DNA of 64,000 nucleotides from Mesorhizobium sp. RMAD-H1 (GCF_014191375.1 NZ_JACHWN010000007.1:62001-126000), one strand, 5' to 3'; positions 8,984 to 18,607 are shown, counted from the stretch's first letter. Notes: generated by a model from the sequence alone, not told the origin. Numbers and translations: made by a program.

Positions 8984-9666
8984 TGGCTTGCATCCGGAAA
9001 GACGTTCGGTCCGAGATCCACGATCGTCGCGATATGGTGGTGCAATGCCGCGCTCGCCTTCGCAATATCGCCGCTTTCGATCGCCTCGATGATCGAGCCG
9101 TGACGTTGGGCCGTTGCCACAAGGTCGCGCGGCGTCGTGCTGCGCGAGATCTTGAAACGGTGGTTGTGCACCAGACAGCGATGAAGAATCGGATCGAGGG
9201 CGGGAAGCTGCGCATCCTGGAAGATGCGGCGATGGAAATCGCGGTCGAACGAGGCAAGCCCGAATTCGTCACCGGCCCTGCCCGCGTCCAGCATCTCGGC
9301 AAAGAGCGCCCTCAGATCGGCAATCAATGTGCGGCTCGGCGCCCGCAGGGCCCTGACGATGCCGTTGCACTCGATTTGCTGACGCACGCGAAACATCTCC
9401 ACCGCCTCGGCCTGCGTGCATTCGGAAACCTGCGTGCCGCGATGTCCTTGCCGACGCACCAGCCCCTCCTCCTGCAGTTGGAGGAGCGCCTCCCGAACCG
9501 TGCCCTGACTGCAGGAGAAATGCGCCGCCAGCTCCAACTCCGTCAACGCGGTCCCGGCCGGGAGCACGCCCAGCATGATATCGCGCTTGAGGGCATTGAA
9601 GGTGGCGGCCGACTTTGCCGGCTTTGTCGTGCTGCGTGCGGTGAGTGGCGCAGAAAAATAGGTCAT
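8980..9666 (-). CDS. GntR-family transcriptional regulator with FCD ligand domain
   Basis: A 228-residue regulator. A winged-helix GntR domain (LELAAHFSCSQGTVREALLQL) is followed by an all-helical FCD domain, which usually binds a small acid or sugar acid through Asp/His-coordinated metal. The ATG at 9666 is preferred; an ATG at 9705 would lie inside the operator. It heads the leftward operon and is divergent from the transporter ATPase. A near-perfect 28-bp palindrome between the two is its likely binding site, giving local control of both transcription units. Confidence 0.88.
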   Translation of the reverse strand: MTYFSAPLTARSTTKPAKSAATFNALKRDIMLGVLPAGTALTELELAAHFSCSQGTVREALLQLQEEGLVRRQGHRGTQVSECTQAEAVEMFRVRQQIECNGIVRALRAPSRTLIADLRALFAEMLDAGRAGDEFGLASFDRDFHRRIFQDAQLPALDPILHRCLVHNHRFKISRSTTPRDLVATAQRHGSIIEAIESGDIAKASAALHHHIATIVDLGPNVFPDASQ

Positions 9667-9701
9667 TGGTCGGCTCGCGGAGTTGCCAATCCTAGTTAGT
9701 A

Positions 9702-9729
9702 TCATTATTGATATTGATATCGATAATGA
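9702..9729. promoter_or_regulatory. 28-bp near-perfect palindrome, probable FCD-regulator operator
   Basis: TCATTATtGATAT (9702-9714) and ATATCGATAATGA (9717-9729) are inverted copies with one mismatch around a 2-base centre. The element sits in the divergent promoter between the GntR regulator and the ABC ATPase, 38 bases upstream of the GTG start at 9768. Confidence 0.65.
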
Positions 9730-9767
9730 AGGTCAAGGGGACAACTGACCTTTCGGAGGAGAAACCC

Positions 9768-10847
9768 GTGACGGCAATCACATTGAGGCAGATTCGGAAA
9801 ACCTATAGCTCGCTCCAAGTCATCCACGATATCGATATCGCTATCGCGAGCGGTGAGTTTCTGGTGCTTGTGGGCCCTTCCGGCTGCGGCAAGTCCACGC
9901 TCTTGCGGATGATTGCAGGGCTTGAGGAGATTTCCGGTGGCATTCTCGAAATAGGCGGCAAAGTCGTAAACGCGCTGCCGCCGTCCGACCGCGACATTGC
10001 GATGGTGTTCCAGGATTATGCGCTTTATCCGCATATGAGTGTACGGGAGAACATGGCCTTCGGTCTGAAGATGCGTGGTACGGCGGAGGACACAATCGAC
10101 CGTCGCGTTTCGCACGCTGCGGACATTCTCAAGATCCAGCCGTTTCTGGATCGCAGGCCAGCGCAGCTTTCCGGCGGGCAGCGCCAGCGCGTCGCCATGG
10201 GACGGGCTATCGTGCGCGAGCCCTCCGCTTTCCTGTTCGACGAGCCGCTTTCCAATCTCGATGCGGCATTGCGTGTCGAAATGCGCCTGGAGATCGCCAA
10301 GCTGCACAACCGCATGAAGGCGACAACCGTCTATGTCACGCATGACCAGGTGGAGGCGATGACGCTGGCAGACCGCATCGTCGTGCTGAATGCCGGCAGG
10401 ATCGAACAGATCGGCCAACCGCTCGACCTCTATCATCGACCCGCGAGCCTCTTCGTCGCCCGCTTCATCGGCAGCCCGACGATGAACACCGTACCGGTCA
10501 CGGTGGGTTCGGACAGGCGCGGCAGCACGATACGCCTGAAGGAGCGTATCATGCCGCTGACCGGCGATGTCGGGCGACCAATTCCGGCGGGGGCGGCCAT
10601 CTTGGGCATCCGCCCGGAAGACCTTGTCACCTGTCCGAAGGAGGACGCCTTGTTCAGCGGCGAACTCGCCGTTGCCGAACGGCTGGGCAGCCAGACATAT
10701 GGCTACGTGGAGATAGGAGAGGGACGTATGCTGACGGTTGAGTTCCCGCGCAATTTTCCGATCACCGTCGGCGAGACGATTCACGTGCGGCCGAATGCGG
10801 AAGCTATTCACCTCTTCGACACCAAAACCGGCCGGCGGCAGAACTGA
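9768..10847 (+). CDS. Sugar ABC transporter ATP-binding protein (UgpC/MsmK type)
   Basis: A 359-residue CUT1 ATPase with Walker A GPSGCGKST (36-44), signature LSGGQRQR, Walker B FLFDEP and the switch motif THDQVEA. A C-terminal TOBE/MOP regulatory domain follows. The GTG at 9768 is chosen for its GGAGGAGA ribosome site; an in-frame upstream start would begin in the operator. It is the only ATPase near the leftward MalEFG-like genes, which lack their own, so it almost certainly energises that importer. Confidence 0.93.
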   Translation: MTAITLRQIRKTYSSLQVIHDIDIAIASGEFLVLVGPSGCGKSTLLRMIAGLEEISGGILEIGGKVVNALPPSDRDIAMVFQDYALYPHMSVRENMAFGLKMRGTAEDTIDRRVSHAADILKIQPFLDRRPAQLSGGQRQRVAMGRAIVREPSAFLFDEPLSNLDAALRVEMRLEIAKLHNRMKATTVYVTHDQVEAMTLADRIVVLNAGRIEQIGQPLDLYHRPASLFVARFIGSPTMNTVPVTVGSDRRGSTIRLKERIMPLTGDVGRPIPAGAAILGIRPEDLVTCPKEDALFSGELAVAERLGSQTYGYVEIGEGRMLTVEFPRNFPITVGETIHVRPNAEAIHLFDTKTGRRQN

Positions 10848-11115
10848 GCCAATTCACAAGCGTCCGTCGTCAGTCGCCTGCATGCAGGTGGGGTCCGCAC
10901 TCCCACGTTCTGCAATGCGCTTTCTGTTTGACGTCGCTAAAAGCGCAGGATCGGCTTCTCCCCAATGAAAGGGAGCTACGGCGAGACTGATATTTTCGCA
11001 ACAAATGCTTTTCCTGAGAGCCGCTAACCGTAGGATATTCTGTTTAAACATAAAATCCGCTGCATGCCCCGCTGGCCGGCGCGCTAAGATGCGCCAAAAT
11101 ACCGGAGTCCAGCCC
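10848..11115. other. Non-coding gap between the ABC ATPase and the oxidase
   Basis: There is no supportable gene in these 268 bases. A 12-bp perfect palindrome CCTGCATGCAGG lies at 10877-10888. An AT-richer stretch near 11035-11055 (around the TTTAAACATAAAAT segment) may hold the promoter of the FAD oxidase. No clear -35/-10 pair was found. Confidence 0.4.
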
Positions 11116-12441
11116 ATGCCCGCGCCGCTCATGCACATTGAAACCAATCCGTCCCTGCCGCGAGAAGCGGACGTCGTCGTCATCGGCGGGGGCGTGGTGG
11201 GCGTGTTCACGGCATATTATTTGGCGCGGCGGGGCGTTAGCGTCGCGCTTTTAGAAAAAGGGCGCATTGCCGCCGAGCAGTCCAGCCGCAATTGGGGATG
11301 GTGCCGCCAGCAGAACCGCGATGTGCGCGAGTTGCCCATGGCAACGAAAAGCCTCGATCTGTGGGAAAAGGTGGCCCGGGAAACAGGCGAAGACACGGGA
11401 TTCCGCCGCTGCGGGCTGCTCTACCTGTCACAGGATGAGAACGAGCTGGCAGGCTGGGCAAAGTGGCGTGATTTTGCAAGAACGGTTGGAGTTACCACCC
11501 ATATGTTGAGCGTAGAGGAAGCCAGCGAACGGGGCAAAGCCACCGGACGTCAATGGAAGGGCGGCGTCTTCTCACCAACCGATGGAACGGCAGATCCTTC
11601 AAAAGCAGTGCCCGTTGCCGCGCGCGGTATCATGGCATTCGGCGGCAGCGTGCACCAGAATTGCGCCGCGCGCGGCATAGAGCTGAGCGCCGGTCGGGTA
11701 AGCGGTGTGGTCACAGAAGCCGGCACCATCCGGACGAAGACGGTGGTCATGGCGGGAGGCGCATGGGCCTCTTCCTTCTGCAATCAGCTCGGCATTCGTT
11801 TCCCGCAAGCCTCTGTCCGCTCCTCCATTCTCGCCGTCGCACCGGGCGCGAACGGCCTGCCGGACGCCCTGCATACCGCGCATGTATCCCTGACAAGGCG
11901 CGGCAATGGCGGATATACACTGGCGATCAGTGGGCGGGCACGCGTGGATCCGACTCCGCAGCAGCTCAAGTTCAGCCGTGAATTCCTGCCCATGTTCGCC
12001 CGCCGCTGGCGCAGCCTTGCACCGGGAGCGCTCGAAGGCTGGCGCCAGGGTCATGAAACCCTGGCGAAATGGGCACTCGATGACATCACGCCGATGGAGA
12101 AGAACCGGATTCTCGATCCCAAACCCGACATGGGGCAAATTCGCCTGACGCATCAAAGAGCCCGCGAATTGCTGCCCGAACTCAACAAGGTCGGAATCTC
12201 CGATATCTGGGCGGGTTATATCGACAGCACACCCGACGGCGTTCCGGCAATCGGCGAGCTGGAAGCCATACCGGGCTTCATCCTCGCGGCGGGTTTCAGC
12301 GGCCACGGTTTCGGGATCGGCCCCGGCGCCGGCCACATGATTGCCGACATCATCACCGGTGATGAACCGGTCGTCGATCCGCGACCCTATCGGCCGGAGC
12401 GTTTGAACATGGCTGCTTGGGGCAAGGTCGCCGAGTTCTGA
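11116..12441 (+). CDS. FAD-dependent oxidoreductase, DAO/OrdL type
   Basis: A 441-residue flavoprotein of the D-amino-acid oxidase superfamily. The dinucleotide-binding GGGVVGVFTAYYLARRG near residue 20 is followed by a Glu about 25 residues later (LLEKG). The late segment GFSGHGFGIGPGAG is the FAD-contact motif of glycine oxidase/gamma-glutamylputrescine oxidase relatives. It would oxidise a secondary or primary amine to an imine with H2O2 or electron transfer. The ATG at 11116 has a CGGAG site; upstream in-frame sequence has no family features. It lies just upstream of an Lrp regulator and opposite a peptide importer, fitting amine catabolism. Confidence 0.85.
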   Translation: MPAPLMHIETNPSLPREADVVVIGGGVVGVFTAYYLARRGVSVALLEKGRIAAEQSSRNWGWCRQQNRDVRELPMATKSLDLWEKVARETGEDTGFRRCGLLYLSQDENELAGWAKWRDFARTVGVTTHMLSVEEASERGKATGRQWKGGVFSPTDGTADPSKAVPVAARGIMAFGGSVHQNCAARGIELSAGRVSGVVTEAGTIRTKTVVMAGGAWASSFCNQLGIRFPQASVRSSILAVAPGANGLPDALHTAHVSLTRRGNGGYTLAISGRARVDPTPQQLKFSREFLPMFARRWRSLAPGALEGWRQGHETLAKWALDDITPMEKNRILDPKPDMGQIRLTHQRARELLPELNKVGISDIWAGYIDSTPDGVPAIGELEAIPGFILAAGFSGHGFGIGPGAGHMIADIITGDEPVVDPRPYRPERLNMAAWGKVAEF

Positions 12442-12658
12442 AAACGTTGCCGACAGGGCGCCATGGGAGGTTGCCATCCGCAGCAGAAGCCCCATTGCTG
12501 TCCCACGGCGTGGCGAAGATGCTGTCGCGGATAAGAGCGCTCGATGCTATGGCAATGTTCATGACGCTGGAATTTCAGTGGCTCGCCGAGCAAAAACCAA
12601 GCGGGAGCGGCGGGACCTGCTGGCAATCCGCAGTGCGAACATGTGACGGGGTTTTCTC

Positions 12659-13138
12659 ATGAAGCTCGACAAGATCGACCTGAAGATCTTATCCGAATTG
12701 CAGAAGAACGGGCGGATTACCAATGTGGAGTTGGCGGAGCTGGTCAACCTTTCACCGAGTCCCTGTCTCATGCGGGTCAAGAAGCTTCAGGCGGAGGGGT
12801 TCATCACCGGCTATTCTGCCCAGATCGACATCGCCAAGCTTGGGCAAACCCTGACGGTTTTTACCGAGATCACCCTCAAAAACCACCGGCAGGTCGATTT
12901 CGCACGGTTCCTCGCGACGGTCGAAAAGGTGGACTCCGTCGTCGAATGCCACCTTGTTTCAGGCGGTTATGACTACCTCATGAAGTTTGTGACTGCGGGA
13001 ATCACCGAATATCAAACGATCATGGAGCGCCTGATCGAAATGGATATCGGCATCGACAAATATTTCAGCTTCGTCGTGCTGAAATCCCCGATCGTGAAGG
13101 CTCACCTGCCTCTCGACACCATCTTCAACAAGGAGTGA
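12659..13138 (+). CDS. Lrp/AsnC-family transcriptional regulator
   Basis: A 159-residue protein with an N-terminal helix-turn-helix (KIDLKILSELQKNGRITNVE, then LVNLSPSPCLMRVKKL) and a C-terminal RAM ligand/oligomerisation domain containing GGYDYLMKF. It is longer and closer to the PutR/BkdR type than the minimal AsnC form. It sits between the FAD oxidase and the convergent Dpp-type operon and probably senses the amino acid they handle. The 217 bases upstream contain no other gene. Confidence 0.93.
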   Translation: MKLDKIDLKILSELQKNGRITNVELAELVNLSPSPCLMRVKKLQAEGFITGYSAQIDIAKLGQTLTVFTEITLKNHRQVDFARFLATVEKVDSVVECHLVSGGYDYLMKFVTAGITEYQTIMERLIEMDIGIDKYFSFVVLKSPIVKAHLPLDTIFNKE

Positions 13139-13155
13139 GCCCCAGCCTCGCCATG

Positions 13156-14814
13156 TCAGTGTCGGGCGAACTGCCGAACCAGTTCCGGATCCTGATCCAG
13201 GCTGTCGAGCCAGCCTGTCTCGAGTTTGGGTACGGACGAGAAGAGAAGGCGTGAATAGGGGTGGCTCGCTTCGCAGCCCATCATATCGGGGCTTAATTGC
13301 TCGATCTTCCTGCCCCCATACATCACAACCACTTCGTCACAGATCGCACGGACCGTCGACAGATCGTGGCTGATGAAGAGATAGGACAGCGACAGCTCGC
13401 GTTGCAGCTCCTTCAACAGATCGATGATCGCGGCGGCCACCACCGTATCGAGTGCGGACGTTATCTCGTCGCATAAGATGAGTTTCGGCTCGGCGGCGAG
13501 CGCGCGCGCCAGATTGATGCGCTGCTTCTGCCCACCGGAAAGCTCGCCCGGCCGGCGGTAGCGAAGCGTCCTGGGCAGATGCACCATATCCAGGAGTTCG
13601 TCTATCCGTGCCTCGCGCTTCCCGGCATCCATGCCGTGATAGAATGTCAACGGGCGCGCCAGGATTTCCGCGATGGATTTGGCTGGATTGAGAGCGGTGT
13701 CGGCAAATTGAAATACGATCTGCAACTCGCGCAGTTCATCATGGCTGCGATGGCGCAGGTCGCGCTGCAATTCTTTGCCATCAAACAGAACCCTTCCACT
13801 GGTCGCCGGCAGGATTCCCGCTATAACGCGCGCCAAGGTCGATTTTCCGCAGCCTGATTCACCGATTATTCCCAGATTCTGGCCACGCGACATTTCCAGG
13901 CTGACGTTATCGACGGCTACCATGGCCGGTCCCCCGGATTTGGCGACCCCATAGCCGGCGACGAGGCTCTCGACCTGAAGCAACGGCGCCGGGCGTTCCG
14001 CTTCGGCAATATTGGGTGCGGCGCGCACGGTGGGTTCGAATGCGTCCAGCAATTCCCGGGTATAGGGATGATGGGGCCGCTGAAGAATTTCCTGCGTGCT
14101 GCCGATCTCCTGGATCTCGCCGTTCTTCAGCACCACGATGCGATCAGCAATCTGGGCGACTACCGCAAGGTCGTGGGAGACATAGACGCCGGCGATTCCA
14201 TTGCGCTTCATCACGGATTTGAAGGCACGCAAGACCTCGATCTGGGTCGTCACGTCAAGCGCGGTGGTCGGCTCGTCGAAAACGACAAGTCTCGGATCGC
14301 CTATCAGCGCCATGGCTGCGGACAAGCGCTGCAATTGACCACCGGAAACCTGATGTGGATAACGCTCGCCGATTGACTCGGGGTCGGGCAGCGCCAGGGC
14401 TCTGAACAAGTCGACCGCCTTTTTGCGGGCCTCGGCTTCACACATCAGGCGATGGATCTTTGTCGCCTCGATGACCTGATCCATGATCCGGTGCGCGGGA
14501 TTGAACGATGCGGCCGCACTCTGCGGGACGTAGGAGACAATCGTGCCACGCTTCGTGGAGCGCTTGCGTTCGGGCAGGCTGGTGATTTCATCGCCCGCGA
14601 GCGAAACGTGGCCGCTCACGATGCGGCAGCCGGGCCGTGTGTACCCCATCAGGCTCAATGCGATCGTCGTCTTGCCCGAACCGCTTTCGCCGATGAGCGC
14701 AACGATCTCCCCTTCCGCAATATCGAAGTTGACGCCGCGGATGATCTCAAGCTTGCGTCCGGAATCGGTTTCGGCATCGACACGAAGATCGCGAACCTCG
14801 ACGATATTGCTCAT
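13156..14814 (-). CDS. Peptide/amine ABC transporter ATPase, DppD-DppF fusion
   Basis: A 552-residue protein with two complete ABC domains. The first has Walker A GESGSGKTT near residue 40 and signature VSGGQLQR. The second has Walker A GESGCGKST near residue 320 and signature LSGGQKQR. Both carry Walker B and switch His motifs (YVSHDLA, FISHDLS). The separate DppD and DppF subunits of most bacteria are here one chain, an arrangement common in Rhizobiales. It is the last gene of the leftward dpp-like operon, abutting the permease gene. Confidence 0.93.
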   Translation of the reverse strand: MSNIVEVRDLRVDAETDSGRKLEIIRGVNFDIAEGEIVALIGESGSGKTTIALSLMGYTRPGCRIVSGHVSLAGDEITSLPERKRSTKRGTIVSYVPQSAAASFNPAHRIMDQVIEATKIHRLMCEAEARKKAVDLFRALALPDPESIGERYPHQVSGGQLQRLSAAMALIGDPRLVVFDEPTTALDVTTQIEVLRAFKSVMKRNGIAGVYVSHDLAVVAQIADRIVVLKNGEIQEIGSTQEILQRPHHPYTRELLDAFEPTVRAAPNIAEAERPAPLLQVESLVAGYGVAKSGGPAMVAVDNVSLEMSRGQNLGIIGESGCGKSTLARVIAGILPATSGRVLFDGKELQRDLRHRSHDELRELQIVFQFADTALNPAKSIAEILARPLTFYHGMDAGKREARIDELLDMVHLPRTLRYRRPGELSGGQKQRINLARALAAEPKLILCDEITSALDTVVAAAIIDLLKELQRELSLSYLFISHDLSTVRAICDEVVVMYGGRKIEQLSPDMMGCEASHPYSRLLFSSVPKLETGWLDSLDQDPELVRQFARH

Positions 14815-15672
14815 TCACGCACTCCGGTCGCGGATTTTCTGTGGGAGGTTGTCGATCAGCAAATTAACGCTGATCGTGAGGCTTGCAATTGCGATGCACG
14901 GGAAAATCACCGCCGGCGCCGCAAAGGAAAGCCCGCCGATGTTCTCCTTGACCAATGCGCCCCAGTCGGCAAAGGGCGGCTGAACGCCAAGCCCGAGGAA
15001 GGACATGCTCGACAGGAGCAGGACAATGAAAACGAAGCGCAGGCCAAAATCGGCCAGAACCGGACCGATAATGCCCGGCAGGATTTCCGAACGGATGAGA
15101 TAACCGATCTTCTCGCCACGCGCCCGGGCGACCGTCACATAATCCATCGTATTGATATTTACGGCCAGTGCCCGGGCGAAACGGTAGCTGCCCGGCGTAT
15201 AGATCACTGCGAGTGTAACGATCAGGATGGGAATGGAGGATCCCACCGCCGCGACGATGACCAGAGCCAGGATCTTGCTTGGAATGGACGTCAGGGCATC
15301 GAGAAACCGGCTGAGGGCGGAATCGAACCAGCCGCCGACTACGGCCGCCGTCATGCCCAGCGCCACACCGCAGAAGCACGCCAGAAATACCGCTGCGAGC
15401 GAGATTCCAACCGTATAGCGGGCACCAAGCAGGATCCTTGAGAGCATGTCACGGCCAAGATAATCGGTACCCAGAGGAAAATGGGCACTCATCGGGCCAA
15501 AGAAGTCGAAATCAACAATTTCGCCGACAGGATGGGGAGCAATCCAGGGCGCCAATATCGCCACCAGCGCCCATGCCAGAATGATCAGGAACGATACCGC
15601 ACCCACAAGGCTGACCCGGTAGCCGAAACGGGGCGGCTTCACCCGTCGTGTGTTTGAAAGGGAAAACGACAC
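14815..15672 (-). CDS. Peptide/amine ABC transporter permease, DppC type
   Basis: A 285-residue inner-membrane permease. The N-terminal cytoplasmic leader and first helix are typical of OppC/DppC, followed by the conserved LGTDYLGRDMLSRIL segment and the EAA-like loop ARARGEKIGYLIRSEILP. It overlaps the DppB-type gene by one base and abuts the ATPase gene, so the subunits are coupled in expression. Confidence 0.93.
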   Translation of the reverse strand: MSFSLSNTRRVKPPRFGYRVSLVGAVSFLIILAWALVAILAPWIAPHPVGEIVDFDFFGPMSAHFPLGTDYLGRDMLSRILLGARYTVGISLAAVFLACFCGVALGMTAAVVGGWFDSALSRFLDALTSIPSKILALVIVAAVGSSIPILIVTLAVIYTPGSYRFARALAVNINTMDYVTVARARGEKIGYLIRSEILPGIIGPVLADFGLRFVFIVLLLSSMSFLGLGVQPPFADWGALVKENIGGLSFAAPAVIFPCIAIASLTISVNLLIDNLPQKIRDRSA

Positions 15673-16622
15673 TATCGTAACCTCGGATTGGATACGATAG
15701 CGACGAGGTCGGCTATCGTGATGAGCAGGAGATAGGCCAGGCAGAAGATCATCGCGCAGGCCTGGATCAGGGGGAGGTCACGCGTGGCCACCGCATCGAG
15801 CATCAGTTTCGCGATGCCGGGATAATTGAAAATCGTTTCCACGATAATGACGCCCCCCAGCAGATAGGACAGCGAAAGCGCCACCGCGTTCACGATTGGG
15901 CCAAGCGCATTGGGGAGCGCATGGCGGATAACCATCCGGCTGCGCGAAGCTCCCTTGAGCAAGGCCATTTCGATATAAGGCGTGTCGAGTGTCTCGATGA
16001 CGGCGGCCCGCGTCATGCGGATCATTTGTGCCGAAATCACAAAGCTCAGTGTGATCACCGGCATTGCAAAGGCCTTGAGCAAACCGGTAATCGACGTCAC
16101 CTCATTTGCCATGGAGAGAGCGGGAAGCCAGCCCAGATAGACGGCGAAAACAATGACAGCCATCGTGGCCACCATGAACTCGGGGACGGAAATCACCGAG
16201 ATCGTGAGAATTGACACGAGGCGGTCATAAAACGTACCGCGCATGATGGCGGCGGTGATACCGAGCGTCAGCGCGATGGGAACCGAGATCAGCGCCGTTA
16301 CGCCGGCGAGCTTCAGCGAATTCATCAGCCGACCGCCAATAAGCTCGGCGATCGGCATGTTGTTGACGTAGGATGTTCCAAGATCACCCGTGAAAAGATT
16401 ACCGAGCCAGTAGATGAAGCGCAGAAATGCCGGCTGATCGAGATGCATGGCCTGACGAAGCCCCGCCACTGCCTCCGGTGTAGCTGCCTGCCCGAGCAGA
16501 ATTTCAGCCACGTCGCCCGGCAGCATCTGTGTCGCGAAGAAAATCGCGAACGCGACGATCAGAAGCGTTACGATGGCAATCGCGAGGCGCCTGACAGCGA
16601 GATTGACAAGAGGAGACTTCAT
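15672..16622 (-). CDS. Peptide/amine ABC transporter permease, DppB type
   Basis: A 316-residue permease of the DppB/OppB family with the N-terminal hydrophobic helix, the GDLGTSYV segment and the docking loop KGASRSRMVIRHALPN. The ATG at 16622 is chosen because the family's short basic leader then precedes helix 1. An ATG at 16676 would add an uncharacteristic Cys/Pro-rich extension. Confidence 0.92.
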   Translation of the reverse strand: MKSPLVNLAVRRLAIAIVTLLIVAFAIFFATQMLPGDVAEILLGQAATPEAVAGLRQAMHLDQPAFLRFIYWLGNLFTGDLGTSYVNNMPIAELIGGRLMNSLKLAGVTALISVPIALTLGITAAIMRGTFYDRLVSILTISVISVPEFMVATMAVIVFAVYLGWLPALSMANEVTSITGLLKAFAMPVITLSFVISAQMIRMTRAAVIETLDTPYIEMALLKGASRSRMVIRHALPNALGPIVNAVALSLSYLLGGVIIVETIFNYPGIAKLMLDAVATRDLPLIQACAMIFCLAYLLLITIADLVAIVSNPRLR

Positions 16623-16702
16623 GGTTCGGCCCTGCCCGCAGCTTGTAGGTGGACATTCGGCCCGGCCACAGAGCAAAATTATGGCCGAGCCAAAGGCGGC
16701 GA

Positions 16703-18313
16703 TCAGGCTTCCAGCCAGGCATACTCGGCGAAGGCATATCCCATCATTCCGCCAAGCGGATTGGGCACGAGCCCGCGCAGCTTGGGCGAAACGCCGTCGA
16801 CATTCGACATGAAAACGGGAATTACCGTACCCGCCTCATTCGATATCATGGCTTGCATTTCGCCATAGGTCTGCTTGCGTTTCGCATCATCGAGCATGCC
16901 GCGCGCTTCGATCAACAAGGCATCGAACTTGTCGGACTTGTAGCGGCTCTCGTTCCATGGAGCGTCGGATTTGTAAAGCAGCGAGAACAGGATATCCGGC
17001 GTCGGCCGGGCGTTGATATTGCCGAAGTGGACGGGATCCTTCAGCCAGTGGTTCGACCAGTAGCCGTCCGAGGGCACACGATCGATGACGACCTTGAGAC
17101 CGATTTCGGATGCTGCCTGTTGCAATACCATCCCGTAGTCGAGCGAAGAAGACGCGGTCTCGGATGCGGTGATATGGATCTCCTGCCCCAGGACACCAGC
17201 CTTTTGGAAGAGTGACTTTGCACGCTCGGGATCGAACGCCCGCTGTTTCAGCTCCGCATTGAAATATCTGTTGGTAGCCGGGATCGGATGGTCATTGGCA
17301 ATTTCCGCCAGCCCGCGCAAAACGGATTTCTGGATAAGCTCGCGATTGATGAGATATTTGAAACCTTCGGCGACACCCTGCTTGTCGCCCGGGGCCATAT
17401 CGAGACGGACGTTGAGGTTGGTATAGGTCCCCAGCTTGGAGATAAACGGTTGGGCAGCCGGATTGTTTTCCAACACGCGCAGCGAGCGGGGATTGAGGTT
17501 CGCGCCAAGATGAATATCGCCCGAAAGCACCGCGTTCATGCGTGCGGTTTCGTCAGAAATCGCAAAGAATTCGAAGGAATCGAGATAAGGCCCGGTCTCC
17601 TTCCAGTAGTTCTCGTTGCGCACCGCGATAGAGCGGACACCTGGCTGGAACTCCTTGCAGACGAACGGGCCGGTGCCATTGCCCTTGGAAAAATCAGTGG
17701 TGCCGTCCGCCACGATCATGAAATGATGCAGGGCGAGAATGGTGGGCAGGTCCGCATTCGGATCCACAAGCGTGATCTCGACGGTTCCATCATCAACGGC
17801 CTTGATGTCGGTCATCTGCTTGGCGAGCGCATTCACCTTTGAACCCACGGCGGGATCGAGGTGACGCTTGAGCGAAAAGACCACGTCGGCTGACGAGAGC
17901 GACTTTCCGTCATGGAAGGTCACGCCCTTGCGCAGCTTCACCGTCCACACCTTCGCGTCATCGCTTTCGATGCTCTGGGCCAGCTCCATGCGGGTTTCGC
18001 CCTGGCCATCGAGGAACGTCAGGCGATTGTAGAATGCGCAACAGCGCACATAGTCAGTGGAATGCGATGCCTTTGCCGGATCGAGGGTATCGGCCGTGGA
18101 GGAGGTGAAGCCGGCAGCCTTGACGAACCCGCCTTTGACCGGCGTAGCGGCGATCGCCGAAGTGGCGCGCCCGAGGATGGTGGAACCGGCAAGGGCGGCA
18201 ATCCCGCCCATCATCATCATTTGCAGCAATTCGCGTCGGCTCGCGCCGCGTCGAATGGCGTTCTCGATCATCAGATCATCGGCAGAAGTCCAATTCGTAA
18301 TCTTCTCGCTCAT
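16703..18313 (-). CDS. ABC transporter substrate-binding protein, DppA/SBP_bac_5 family, Tat-type signal
   Basis: A 536-residue family 5 periplasmic binding protein. An unusually long N-region (about 25 residues) precedes a twin-arginine motif SRRELLQ and a hydrophobic MMMMGG stretch, so export is probably by Tat rather than Sec. The family segments near TVKLRKGVTFHDGKSL and FSLKRHLDP are clear. Ligands of the family include di- and oligopeptides, opines and amines. The neighbouring amine oxidases and aminotransferase favour an amino-acid-derived ligand, but that is inference. Confidence 0.9.
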   Translation of the reverse strand: MSEKITNWTSADDLMIENAIRRGASRRELLQMMMMGGIAALAGSTILGRATSAIAATPVKGGFVKAAGFTSSTADTLDPAKASHSTDYVRCCAFYNRLTFLDGQGETRMELAQSIESDDAKVWTVKLRKGVTFHDGKSLSSADVVFSLKRHLDPAVGSKVNALAKQMTDIKAVDDGTVEITLVDPNADLPTILALHHFMIVADGTTDFSKGNGTGPFVCKEFQPGVRSIAVRNENYWKETGPYLDSFEFFAISDETARMNAVLSGDIHLGANLNPRSLRVLENNPAAQPFISKLGTYTNLNVRLDMAPGDKQGVAEGFKYLINRELIQKSVLRGLAEIANDHPIPATNRYFNAELKQRAFDPERAKSLFQKAGVLGQEIHITASETASSSLDYGMVLQQAASEIGLKVVIDRVPSDGYWSNHWLKDPVHFGNINARPTPDILFSLLYKSDAPWNESRYKSDKFDALLIEARGMLDDAKRKQTYGEMQAMISNEAGTVIPVFMSNVDGVSPKLRGLVPNPLGGMMGYAFAEYAWLEA

Positions 18314-18581
18314 TGCAGTTCCCCTTGTTGATGGTGGTATTGGGTGTGCTGGCTTATCCCCACCAGCTTCACCGGTTTCAGTGTTCGGACCGCGTCTCCT
18401 GCAGTATCAGCCCTAAATGGCCGGGCTGCCGGAATGGCCGATTCGGGCTGTTCTTCGAGCACCTGCTCCGCTCCATCCAATCCATTAGCTGGCCGATATC
18501 CTGCCTCTACTCCGGCGTAGTCACAGTCTCCTATGTCCAAGCGCGCCGATTGCGCTGAATCGATGAGCACCAGCAGCATAA

Positions 18582-18607
18582 AATTGCGAATCTCGCCGAA
18601 TTGCGAA
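18582..18607 (-). promoter_or_regulatory. Tandem AATTGCGAA repeats upstream of the dpp-like operon
   Basis: AATTGCGAA occurs twice in direct orientation (18582-18590 and 18599-18607, a 17-base period). It lies in the 329-base gap between the aminotransferase stop and the binding-protein start. They are about 270-295 bases upstream of the dppA-like start and only 36 bases past the aminotransferase stop, so either a long leader or a distal activator site is implied. Nothing else in 18314-18642 is recognisable. Confidence 0.4.
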
